Translations under genes and position numbers: made by a program | Notes under the pieces: generated by a model | The model's input: the letters and a program-made list of their open reading frames with translations, nothing else | Told to the model about the DNA's origin: nothing | Databases searched by the model: none | Shown: positions 45,198 through 52,956 of the stretch, one piece after another | How the letters are laid out: each line of letters starts with the position of its first letter | Position numbering within the stretch: the stretch's first letter is position 1 | DNA from: Demequina lignilytica | GTDB taxonomy: Bacteria > Actinomycetota > Actinomycetes > Actinomycetales > Demequinaceae | Assembly: GCF_030418305.1 (NCBI RefSeq) | Contig: NZ_JAUHPX010000001.1 | Location: 248,001-312,000, forward strand | Direction: 5' to 3' | Length of the DNA stretch: 64,000 nt

Positions 45198-45238
45198 GTC
45201 ACTTCTGCACCATCTGTCACATCAGTCACATCCGTCAC
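45198..45238 (+). promoter_or_regulatory. Phased GTCAC box array upstream of the LysM hydrolase
   Basis: GTCAC occurs at 45198, 45216, 45225 and 45234, spaced 18, 9 and 9 bases, with a degenerate GCACC at the missing phase (45207). The last three units read CATCnGTCA in direct succession. GTCAC-type direct repeats are the sites of the response regulator MtrA, which controls cell-wall hydrolases in actinobacteria, so this is a probable MtrA-like site. Confidence 0.55.
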
Positions 45239-45254
45239 AGATCTGGAGGTGCGT

Positions 45255-46403
45255 ATGCGTGCAACGCAGCGCCGACCCTCCGGCCGGGCCGCCACGTCCG
45301 CGGCCGTCGGAGCGCTCGTGATCGCCCTGCTCGCCGCCGCCCCCGCCGCCGCGGACGAACGTCACCGCGTCGAGCCGGGCGACACCGTCTGGTCCCTCGC
45401 GCAGCGCTACGGGTCGTCGGTGTCCGCGATCGTGCGCGCGAACGGTCTCGACGGGCGCGCGACGATCGTGGTCGGCCGATCCCTGACGATCCCGACCGGC
45501 ACCGGAGCCGCCTCGAGCCAGGCCCAGTCCTCCGCGACCCGCGTCGCGACGCACGTGGTGGTGGCCGGGGACACCGTGTGGAGCCTCGCGCACCGGCACG
45601 GCATCGGCGTCGACGCCATCATCGCGGCGAACGACCTCGGCTCGCGCGCCCTCATCCGCGTCGGGCAGACGCTCGTGCTGCCCGGGGTCGCGGCATCCTC
45701 CACGGCGCCCGAGGCGACCGCGTCCCCCGGGCCGTCCTCGGCATCGTCCACCGCGCGCACCGTGACGGTCGCCCCCGGGGACACGCTGTCCGCGATCGCC
45801 GCGCGGAACTCGACGACCGTCGCGGCGCTCGCCCGTGCCAACGGCCTCACGAACGTCAACCTGATCCGCATCGGGCAGCGCCTCACCCTGCCGGACACCA
45901 CAGGCACGCCCACCGGGCTGGTCGGCGACACCTTCCTGGGCCGCACGTACCCGACGGAGGTGGTCGCCTCCGCCAACCGGCACAAGGCCGCGCTGCTCGC
46001 CCGCGACGTCCCCTCGCGCGCGGCCATGCAGCGCCTGGTCGTGGCCACCGCGAACGCGTACGGCGTCGACCCCGCACTCGCCCAGGCCGTCGCCTACCAG
46101 GAGTCGGGCTTCAACATGCGCGCCGTCTCCCCCGCCGACGCGGTGGGCGTCATGCAGGTGATCCCCGCATCGGGCGAGTGGGCGTCCACCATGGCCGGCC
46201 GCCGGCTCGACCTGCTCGACCCGGAGGACAACGTCCTGGCCGGCGTCCTCATCCTGCGCTCCCACACCAGGAGCTTCGCGGACCGGGCGAAGGTGATCGG
46301 CGCCTACTACCAGGGCGCTGCCGCTGTGCGGAAGCACGGGCTGTACCCCGGCACGGTCGACTACGTCCGATCCGTCACCGCCCTGATGACCCGGTTCGGG
46401 TGA
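45255..46403 (+). CDS. Secreted lytic transglycosylase with three LysM domains
   Basis: The 382-residue protein has a signal peptide (about residues 1-33, with AVGALVIALLAAAPAAA), then three LysM peptidoglycan-binding domains near 36-80, 97-142 and 168-212 (each starting with a PGDT or AGDT motif). A C-terminal SLT transglycosylase domain spans about 250-382. The catalytic glutamate is in AYQESGFNMRAVSP, followed by GVMQVIP. It cleaves glycan strands outside the membrane during growth or division. ATG at 45255 follows TGGAGG. The neighbouring kinase with PASTA domains also senses peptidoglycan, and the GTCAC array suggests MtrA-like control. Confidence 0.92.
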   Translation: MRATQRRPSGRAATSAAVGALVIALLAAAPAAADERHRVEPGDTVWSLAQRYGSSVSAIVRANGLDGRATIVVGRSLTIPTGTGAASSQAQSSATRVATHVVVAGDTVWSLAHRHGIGVDAIIAANDLGSRALIRVGQTLVLPGVAASSTAPEATASPGPSSASSTARTVTVAPGDTLSAIAARNSTTVAALARANGLTNVNLIRIGQRLTLPDTTGTPTGLVGDTFLGRTYPTEVVASANRHKAALLARDVPSRAAMQRLVVATANAYGVDPALAQAVAYQESGFNMRAVSPADAVGVMQVIPASGEWASTMAGRRLDLLDPEDNVLAGVLILRSHTRSFADRAKVIGAYYQGAAAVRKHGLYPGTVDYVRSVTALMTRFG

Positions 46404-46448
46404 CCGCCGCGCCGCCGCGGCACCTGCCGGGAGCGGCGCCGGGACGCC

Positions 46449-46454
46449 TAGAAT
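46449..46454 (+). promoter_or_regulatory. Leaderless promoter of the PASTA kinase gene
   Basis: TAGAAT is followed by 7 bases and the GTG at 46462. The box overlaps an in-frame ATG at 46453, which therefore cannot be the start of a transcript made from this promoter. Confidence 0.65.
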
Positions 46455-46461
46455 GGCGCAC

Positions 46462-48423
46462 GTGTCCGACACCCTGACCGATCCGCTCCTCGGCCGCGTC
46501 ATCGACGGCCGGTACGAGGTGCGCGAGCGCGTCGCGGCGGGCGGGATGGCGACGGTGTACCTGGCGTTCGATCGCCACCTCGAGCGCGAGATCGCCCTCA
46601 AGGTCATGCACCCGCATCTGGAGGTCGACCCGCGCTCCCGGGAGTTCGTCGCGCGCTTCCGACGCGAGGCCAAGGCGGCGGCACGGCTCACCCACCCGGG
46701 CGTGGTCCGCGTCTACGACCAGGGCACCGACCAGGAGCTGTCCTACCTGACCATGGAGTTCGTCGAGGGCGAGAACCTGCGGGAGCGGATGGCGCACGAG
46801 GGTCCGCTCGCGCTCGGCGACGCCCTCACCACGGCCGAGCACGTGCTCGACGCCCTCGCGGCCGCTCACCGCCAGGGGCTGGTGCACCAGGACGTGAAGC
46901 CCGAGAACGTCCTCATCGACACCGACGGTCGGCCCCGCGTGGCCGACTTCGGCCTCGCACGCGCGGTCACCGAGGTGACCTCGAGCACCACGGGGACCAT
47001 CCTCGGCACCGTCGCGTACCTGGGCCCCGAGCTCATCTCGAACGGGATCTCGGATGCGCGTACCGACGTCTACGCCGTCGGCGTGCTGCTCTACGAGATG
47101 ATCACCGGACGCCAGCCGTACACCGGCGACACCGCCATCGACGTCGCCACCCAGCACGTCCACCACGACATGCCGGCGCCGTCGGAGTCCGTGCCGTGGC
47201 TGCCGCCGGAGATCGACGACCTGGTCGCGAGCCTCACCTCCCGCGACCCCGCGCACCGTCCCGCGGACGCGGCCGAGGCGCTCGAGCGCCTGCGCGCGAC
47301 CCGCGAGCTGCTCGACGACCCCACCCTGGATCGCCGCGCCGACCCGCCGTCGGGCCAGATCCCCGCGGTGGGCGACGACGACGCGACCACGGTGCTCGAG
47401 GCCGCCCCCGTGGGCGCGACCGTCGCGCTCCCGATCGGCCTGGGCCACCCGTTCCCCGCGGTGGGCGCCGAGGTGGTGCCCGACCTGCCCGACGACGACC
47501 CTGAGGCGGAGGAGCCGCGCCGCGCCGACCGGCGCGCGGGCTGGTGGATCGCCGCGATCCTGGTGGCCGTGCTCGTCATCGGCGGCGGTTCGCTGTGGTG
47601 GTACAACTCGATCGGTCCGGGCGCCTACACGACCGTGCCGCCGGTCGCGAACGAGACCGAGGACAACGCCCGCACGTTCCTCGAGAGCGCCGGGCTCGAG
47701 GCCGAGGTCGAGTACGTCTACGACGACGACGTGCTCGACGGCTTCGTGATCGGCACGGACCCGAGCGCGCAGCAGCGCGTCCTCGGTGGCAGCACGGTCA
47801 CGGTGTTCGTCTCGCAGGGCCCGGAGATGTTCACCGTGCCGTCCGTGGTCGGCTCGTCAGAGGACGACGCCCGAGCGGCGCTCGCGGAGATCGGCTTCAC
47901 GATCGGCGAGGTCACGTCGACGTCGTCCGACACGGTGCCGTCCGGCGAGGTCATGTCGGTCTCGCCGGCCGAGGGCGAGACGGTCCGCCACGACGAGCCG
48001 GTCGACATGGTCGTCTCGTCCGGGCCCGCACCGATCACCGTCCCGGACGTGAGCGGCATGAAGCAGGACGACGCTGTCGCTCTCCTCGAGGACGACTACG
48101 CGCTGCGCGTCACCGTCGAGACCGGACGCACCGAGGACGTGAAGACCGGCGAGGTCTACGCCCAGAGCCTGGACGCCGGCTCCGAGGCGCGTCGCACGGA
48201 CGCGATCACCATCACGGTGTCCGAGGGCAAGCCTCTGATCGAGGTGGGAGACTACGTCGGGCTCGCGGTGGACGAGGCCGAGGCGGCCGCGAAGGACGAC
48301 GGGCTCAAGGTCAGCCTCTACCCCGTGTGGCCGTGGAGCTCGAAGACCTCCGTCGTGGACCAGTCGATCTTCCCCGGCACCGCGGTCGAGAAGAACTCGA
48401 CCATCACCCTCCGCTACAACTGA
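46462..48423 (+). CDS. Membrane serine/threonine kinase with four PASTA domains (PknL-like position)
   Basis: The 653-residue protein has a kinase domain in residues 10-275 (VAAGGMATVY loop, ALKVM lysine, DFGLARA), a juxtamembrane linker, one membrane helix near 363-385 and four extracellular PASTA repeats. The catalytic loop reads VHQDVKPEN, with Gln where most relatives have Arg, so it is a non-RD kinase. PASTA domains bind peptidoglycan fragments or lipid II. Its position matches PknL (Rv2176) next to Rv2175c, although M. tuberculosis PknL lacks PASTA domains. GTG 46462 is set by the overlapping -10 box. A hairpin follows. Confidence 0.92.
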   Translation: MSDTLTDPLLGRVIDGRYEVRERVAAGGMATVYLAFDRHLEREIALKVMHPHLEVDPRSREFVARFRREAKAAARLTHPGVVRVYDQGTDQELSYLTMEFVEGENLRERMAHEGPLALGDALTTAEHVLDALAAAHRQGLVHQDVKPENVLIDTDGRPRVADFGLARAVTEVTSSTTGTILGTVAYLGPELISNGISDARTDVYAVGVLLYEMITGRQPYTGDTAIDVATQHVHHDMPAPSESVPWLPPEIDDLVASLTSRDPAHRPADAAEALERLRATRELLDDPTLDRRADPPSGQIPAVGDDDATTVLEAAPVGATVALPIGLGHPFPAVGAEVVPDLPDDDPEAEEPRRADRRAGWWIAAILVAVLVIGGGSLWWYNSIGPGAYTTVPPVANETEDNARTFLESAGLEAEVEYVYDDDVLDGFVIGTDPSAQQRVLGGSTVTVFVSQGPEMFTVPSVVGSSEDDARAALAEIGFTIGEVTSTSSDTVPSGEVMSVSPAEGETVRHDEPVDMVVSSGPAPITVPDVSGMKQDDAVALLEDDYALRVTVETGRTEDVKTGEVYAQSLDAGSEARRTDAITITVSEGKPLIEVGDYVGLAVDEAEAAAKDDGLKVSLYPVWPWSSKTSVVDQSIFPGTAVEKNSTITLRYN

Positions 48424-48444
48424 CCCCCGCATCGTCCACGATGC

Positions 48445-48480
48445 GCAGAAGGCCCGTCCCCCGAGGGACGGGCCTTCTGC
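48445..48480. terminator. Bidirectional hairpin between the kinase gene and aroG
   Basis: Perfect 16-base arms (48445-48460 and 48465-48480) close on the loop CCGA. It lies 21 bases from each convergent stop codon. Confidence 0.85.
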
Positions 48481-48501
48481 CCTGCCGGGACGATGCCCGG
48501 C

Positions 48502-49887
48502 TCAGCCGAGCTCGACGCTCTCGTCCTGCGGCAGGGTCGCGTGGTGGCGCGTGAGCAGCTCGGAGACCAGGAAGGCCATCTCGAGCGACTGCTGATGGTT
48601 GAGACGGGGGTCGACCTTGGTCTCGTAGCGCCGCGCGAGGCCCTCGTCGTCGATCTTCTCGGTGCCCCCCATGACCTCGGTGACGTCGTCGCCGGTGAGC
48701 TCCACGTGGAGGCCTCCCGGCACGGTCCCGAGCGCGGTGTGGACCTCGAAGAAGCCCGTGACCTCGTCGAGGATCGTGTCGAAGTCACGGGTCTTGTAGC
48801 CGGACTCCGAGGTGAAGGTGTTGCCGTGCATCGGGTCGGTCAGCCACGTCACCGCGACGCCGGCGTCCCGCACGCCCTCGACGATCCCCGGAAGCGCGTC
48901 CCTCACCTTGTCCGCGCCCATGCGGGCGACGAAGGTCAGGCGCCCCGCGATGTTCGCGGGGTTCAGGCGCTCGGCGAGCGCGACCGCATCGTCGGCCGTG
49001 GCGGTCGGACCCAGCTTGACCGCCAGCGGGTTGTGCACCTTCGAGAGGAACTCGACGTGCGCGCCGTCGAGCTGGCGCGTGCGCTCGCCGATCCACAGCA
49101 GGTGCGCGGAGCAGTCGTAGGCGAGCCCCGACCGCGAGTCGATGCGGGTGAGCGCCCGCTCGTAGTCGAGCAGCAACGCCTCGTGGCTCGAGAACAGGTC
49201 GACGGTCTTGAGCGCGTCGAAGTCGCCGCCCGCGGCCGCCATGAAGCGCACGGCCCGGTCGATCTCCGCCGCCGTCCGCTCGTACTGCGCGTACGCCGGG
49301 TTGGCCGCGAACCCCTTGTTCCACTGGTGCACGCGCCGCAGGTCGGCGAAGCCGCCCTGCGTGAACGCGCGGATCAGGTTCAGGGTCGACGCGGACACGT
49401 GGTACGCGTCCAGCAGGCGGTTCGGGTCGGGGATCCGCTCCTCGGCCGTGAAGCCGGACGAGTTCACGATGTCCCCGCGGTACGCGGGCAGCGTCACGCC
49501 GTCACGGGTCTCCGTGTCCGAGGAGCGCGGCTTCGCGTACTGGCCCGCCATGCGGCCGATCTTCACCACGGGCGTCGAGGCGCCATAGGTGAGGATCACG
49601 GCCATCTGCAGGATGGTCTTGATCTTGTTGCGGATACGGTCGGCCGTCGCCTCGGCGAAGATCTCGGCGCAGTCCCCTCCCTGGAGGACGAACGCCTCGC
49701 CGCGGGACGCGGCGGCCAGCTGCTCACGCAGCCGGTCCGCCTCGCCCGCGAACACCAGAGGGGGGACCTGCTTGAGACGGTCGGTGGCGTGCAGCAGCGC
49801 CGTGGCGTCGGGCCACGTCGGCTGCTGCCTCGCCTCGCAAGCGAGGTACGAGTCGATGCCAGCCGCCGTCAGGGCAGCCTCGGTCAT
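48502..49887 (-). CDS. aroG: Class II 3-deoxy-7-phosphoheptulonate synthase (DAHP synthase)
   Basis: The 461-residue enzyme condenses phosphoenolpyruvate and erythrose 4-phosphate in the first step of the shikimate pathway. Class II (plant/mycobacterial) features are KIGRMAGQYAKPRS, the GGDCAE motif with its metal-binding cysteine near residue 72, and DPMHGNT. The mycobacterial homologue (Rv2178c) is feedback controlled by aromatic amino acids and works with chorismate mutase. ATG at 49887 is 4 bases after the pfp stop, so the two are probably one operon. Erythrose 4-phosphate comes from the pentose phosphate route that includes gndA. Confidence 0.96.
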   Translation of the reverse strand: MTEAALTAAGIDSYLACEARQQPTWPDATALLHATDRLKQVPPLVFAGEADRLREQLAAASRGEAFVLQGGDCAEIFAEATADRIRNKIKTILQMAVILTYGASTPVVKIGRMAGQYAKPRSSDTETRDGVTLPAYRGDIVNSSGFTAEERIPDPNRLLDAYHVSASTLNLIRAFTQGGFADLRRVHQWNKGFAANPAYAQYERTAAEIDRAVRFMAAAGGDFDALKTVDLFSSHEALLLDYERALTRIDSRSGLAYDCSAHLLWIGERTRQLDGAHVEFLSKVHNPLAVKLGPTATADDAVALAERLNPANIAGRLTFVARMGADKVRDALPGIVEGVRDAGVAVTWLTDPMHGNTFTSESGYKTRDFDTILDEVTGFFEVHTALGTVPGGLHVELTGDDVTEVMGGTEKIDDEGLARRYETKVDPRLNHQQSLEMAFLVSELLTRHHATLPQDESVELG

Positions 49888-49891
49888 ATGT

Positions 49892-51091
49892 CTACGCCTG
49901 TCCGATCGCCTCGAGGGTCTCGACGTACCACGGGGTGGAGGTGTCGAAGGGCTTGTGGCCGGCGATGCGCGGGAACGCGATGGCCTTGAGCCGGTCGCCG
50001 TCCTCCTCGTCGTGGCCGATCACGCCGGGCTCGCCGCGCAGCGCGCACTCGACGGCGTAGTCCGTCATCGACTTGATCAGGCGCAGGTCCTGCGGGTTCG
50101 CCGCGGCCGCACGCGAGTAGTAGCCGGACTTCTGCACCATGACCTTCTCCGCGCCGAGGCGCTCGGCGAACTGCTTCGCGAACCACTGGCCGGGGTTGAT
50201 CGTGTCGAGCTTGACGTGGCCGAACGGGTCGCGCTCGACGACCCCGCCCGACTCTTCGATCTCCTTGATGATCTCGGGGACGCCGGCACCCTCGGAGAGG
50301 AAGATGTTGACGTTGCCGACCTCGTCCATGACGGTGCGGAGGCGGTCGGCCTCGGCGTCGAGGTCGATCGGCGACTCGGGCACGTAGACGGCGTGGATGT
50401 CCCAGCGCTCCTTGGTGAGCCCGATGCCGGGCAGGAAGGTGCGCGTGGCGAGGTCGTCACGGTAGGACTTCGCGGCGGCGGCCGTCAGCCAGCCGCAGGC
50501 GCGGCCCATGACCTCGTGGATGATGAGCATGCGCGGGCCCGAGCGGTGCTCGCCGATGATGTTGCGGCCGAACTGCGCGGCCTCCTCGGCGGCGGTCCAG
50601 GCACCGAGCGACTGGCGGATCGGGACCACGTCGTTGTCGATGGTCTTCGGCAGGCCCACGACCGTCAGGCCGTAGTCGTGCTCGGCCAGGTAGGCGGCGA
50701 GGTCCGCGGCGGTGGTGTTCGTGTCGTCGCCACCGATGGTGTGGAGCACGTCGACGCCGTCGGCCTTGAGCTGCTCAGCTGCCACCTCGAGGGGGTTCTG
50801 ACCCTCCTCGACCAGACCGCGCTTGACGCAGTCGGCGGCGTTGGTGAGCTTGACGCGCGAGTTGCCGATCGGCGAGCCGCCGAACTCGTGGAGCAGTCCC
50901 GCGTGCTTGCGGACCTCGTCGTCGATCACGGTCTTCTTGCCGAGCAGCAGGCCCCAGTAGCCGTGCTCATAGGCGATGATCTCGACCTCGGGGGCGATCT
51001 CGGTGTAGCGCTCGATCAGGCCTCCGACGGCGGAGGACAGGCAGGGGGCGAAGCCTCCCGCGGTGAGCAGGGCGACACGGCGAACCGACAT
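49892..51091 (-). CDS. pfp: 6-phosphofructokinase, pyrophosphate-dependent type
   Basis: The 399-residue protein has the phosphofructokinase fold with the PKTIDND catalytic motif near residue 147. The phosphoryl-donor motif reads GGDDTNT instead of GGDGS. The second Asp in this place blocks ATP and is the mark of PPi-dependent enzymes. The reaction would be reversible, linking glycolysis and gluconeogenesis. ATG at 51091 follows AAAGG, and a TAGAAT box is about 40 bases upstream. It precedes aroG in the same operon. Confidence 0.9.
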   Translation of the reverse strand: MSVRRVALLTAGGFAPCLSSAVGGLIERYTEIAPEVEIIAYEHGYWGLLLGKKTVIDDEVRKHAGLLHEFGGSPIGNSRVKLTNAADCVKRGLVEEGQNPLEVAAEQLKADGVDVLHTIGGDDTNTTAADLAAYLAEHDYGLTVVGLPKTIDNDVVPIRQSLGAWTAAEEAAQFGRNIIGEHRSGPRMLIIHEVMGRACGWLTAAAAKSYRDDLATRTFLPGIGLTKERWDIHAVYVPESPIDLDAEADRLRTVMDEVGNVNIFLSEGAGVPEIIKEIEESGGVVERDPFGHVKLDTINPGQWFAKQFAERLGAEKVMVQKSGYYSRAAAANPQDLRLIKSMTDYAVECALRGEPGVIGHDEEDGDRLKAIAFPRIAGHKPFDTSTPWYVETLEAIGQA

Positions 51092-51130
51092 GACGGACCT
51101 TTCGTCGTTGAGCTTGCGGATTTCGTGGTC

Positions 51131-51136
51131 ATTCTA
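51131..51136 (-). promoter_or_regulatory. pfp-aroG -10 box
   Basis: TAGAAT on the minus strand gives a leader of about 33 bases with AAAGG before the pfp start. Confidence 0.6.
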
Positions 51137-51173
51137 GGCGTGCGGGCAGGGGCCCCGCGCCGGGACGGGAGAC

Positions 51174-51902
51174 CTAGCGGTCGGCGTCTCCCTCGGCCGG
51201 CTCCTCGCGGGCGGCCTTGGCCATCTCGCGCTTGACGAGCGCGGCGTCGCGATCGACGTACGTCTGGCCCGACAGCGCGGCGATCGCGTGCATGATCTCG
51301 TCGGTGGCCTCGCGCAGCACGGTGCGGTCGTCCTGCCGACCCGCGTGCTTCTCGAGGGAGATCGGCTCGCCGATCCGCACCCCGATCGGGTGGCGGGACG
51401 GCAGCCGCTGCCCGATCGGCTGGGCGATGTGGGTGTCGATCATCGCCACCGGGAGCACCGGGGCGCCCGACTCGATCGCAAGGCGCGCGACGCCGGTCTT
51501 GCCGCGGTACAGGTTCGCGTCGGGGCTCCGGGTGCCCTCGGGGTAGATCCCGAGCAGATCCCCGCCCTGCAGGACCTGGAGCCCCGTGCGCAGCGCCGCC
51601 TCCGACGCGCGGCCGCCACCGCGATGTACCGGGATGGTGCCCACTCCCTCCATGAAGGTGCGGGTCGCCCAGCCCTTCACGCCCTTGCCGGTGAAGTACT
51701 CGGCCTTGCCGAGGAACACCACCTTGCGCTTGATCACCAGCGGCAGGAACACGGAGTCGGAGAACGACAGGTGGTTCGACGCCAGGATGGCGCCGCCCTC
51801 CGCCGGGATGTTCTCGGCGCCCTCGACCCAGGGCCGGTAGTAGCCCTTGGCGGCCGGCCCGATCAGGACGTTCTTGAACAACCAGTAGTTCGTGTCGCTC
51901 AT
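51174..51902 (-). CDS. 1-acyl-sn-glycerol-3-phosphate acyltransferase (PlsC-like)
   Basis: The 242-residue protein has the acyltransferase motifs NHLSFSD (H-x4-D type) near residue 44, the glycerophosphate-binding region with GVGTIPVHRGG, and YPEGTRSPD near 120. It makes phosphatidic acid in membrane lipid synthesis. Position matches Rv2182c. ATG at 51902 has TAGGAG upstream and is 7 bases after the glucokinase stop, so both genes form an operon. The C terminus is charged and lysine/glutamate-rich. Confidence 0.9.
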   Translation of the reverse strand: MSDTNYWLFKNVLIGPAAKGYYRPWVEGAENIPAEGGAILASNHLSFSDSVFLPLVIKRKVVFLGKAEYFTGKGVKGWATRTFMEGVGTIPVHRGGGRASEAALRTGLQVLQGGDLLGIYPEGTRSPDANLYRGKTGVARLAIESGAPVLPVAMIDTHIAQPIGQRLPSRHPIGVRIGEPISLEKHAGRQDDRTVLREATDEIMHAIAALSGQTYVDRDAALVKREMAKAAREEPAEGDADR

Positions 51903-51909
51903 GCTGCTC

Positions 51910-52869
51910 CTAGGCCTGCGCGGCGAGGCGCGCCAGGTCGGCGGCGCCGACGATCCCGGCATCGTTGCCCATCTGCGCCGCGACGATCGGGACGATGGGT
52001 CGGTGGCCGCGGGCGGGGAGGTTCTCCTCGTAGGCCTCGCGCGCGGGGCCCAGCAGGAGATCGCCTGCCGCGATCACCCCTCCGCCGATGACGAACAGCT
52101 CCGGGTCGAGGGCCGCAGCGAGCGAGGCCGATCCCTCTCCGATCCACCGGCCGAGCTCGGCAAGCAGCTCGATGCCGAGCTCGTCGCCCGCGATCGCCGC
52201 CTCGGTGACCATCGGTCCGGTGACGGCGGCGGCGTCTCCCCCGGCGAGCTCGAGCAGGGCGGCGGCGCGCACCTCGCGCTCGACCGCCGCGCGGCGCGCC
52301 TCGCGCGTGAGCGCGGAGCCGGACGCGTACTGCTCCCAGCATCCTCGGAGCCCGCAGCCGCAGGGGTGCCCGCCGGGCACCACGCGCAGGTGCCCCAGCT
52401 CGGCCGCGAAGCCGAACGCGCCACGCACCAGCGTGCCGTCCACGACCAGCGCGGCGCCCAGCCCCGTGCCGATGGTCAGCAGCGCCATGTTCCTGGCCTC
52501 GCGGGCGGCGCCGAAGGCGAACTCGGCCCATCCGGCGGCGTTCGCATCGTTCTCCACGACGACCGCGATGTCATCGCGTCCGATGAGCGAGGAGACTCGC
52601 TCAGCGAGCGGGTAGTCGCGCCACGCGATGTTCGGCGCGAACAGCACGTGCTCCTGGTCCGAGGAGACGAAGCCGGCGGCCGCGAGGCCGACGGCGTGGA
52701 ACTCGTGGTCCGCGGCCAGCTCGCCGACCGCCTCGGCGATCGCCTGGTCGATGCTCGCGGGATCCTGCGGCTTGGTCTTGCGCTTGGTCTTCGCCACGAT
52801 GCGCCCGTGCTCGTCGACGACACCGACCGCGATCTTGGTGCCGCCGATGTCTACGCCGATTGCATGCAT
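51910..52869 (-). CDS. glk: ROK family glucokinase
   Basis: The 319-residue sugar kinase begins with the phosphate-binding motif VDIGGTKIAVGVVD. The catalytic aspartate is in ENDANAAG near residue 107, followed by GTGLGAALV. The zinc site CGCGLRGCWEQYASG near 170 is the ROK signature. It phosphorylates glucose using ATP. ATG at 52869 has GGAAGG upstream. It is divergent from the acyl-CoA synthetase gene, with a palindromic shared -10 region, and is followed by plsC. Confidence 0.92.
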   Translation of the reverse strand: MHAIGVDIGGTKIAVGVVDEHGRIVAKTKRKTKPQDPASIDQAIAEAVGELAADHEFHAVGLAAAGFVSSDQEHVLFAPNIAWRDYPLAERVSSLIGRDDIAVVVENDANAAGWAEFAFGAAREARNMALLTIGTGLGAALVVDGTLVRGAFGFAAELGHLRVVPGGHPCGCGLRGCWEQYASGSALTREARRAAVEREVRAAALLELAGGDAAAVTGPMVTEAAIAGDELGIELLAELGRWIGEGSASLAAALDPELFVIGGGVIAAGDLLLGPAREAYEENLPARGHRPIVPIVAAQMGNDAGIVGAADLARLAAQA

Positions 52870-52907
52870 GTTCTATGGCCTTCCGATGCTTCGCTGGGAC
52901 TCCGTCA

Positions 52908-52917
52908 AGGCTAGCCT
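52908..52917. promoter_or_regulatory. Symmetric bidirectional -10 element for glk and the acyl-CoA synthetase gene
   Basis: The 10-base palindrome AGGCTAGCCT contains TAGCCT on both strands (52912-52917 plus, 52913-52908 minus). Transcripts would start on each side with leaders of roughly 30 bases, both carrying ribosome binding sites. Overlapping symmetric -10 boxes are a known form of divergent promoter. Confidence 0.5.
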
Positions 52918-52956
52918 GTGAGAGGTCCCGCCCACTGCCACCGGAGTCACACGTTC

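Noticed and set aside
45138-45254. A c-di-AMP (ydaO-type) riboswitch before the LysM gene
   Set aside because: Such switches precede some actinobacterial wall hydrolases, but this gap is too short and lacks the expected structured core; the visible feature is the GTCAC array.
46453-46461. ATG at 46453 as start of the PASTA kinase
   Set aside because: It overlaps the TAGAAT -10 box, so a transcript from that promoter would begin after it.
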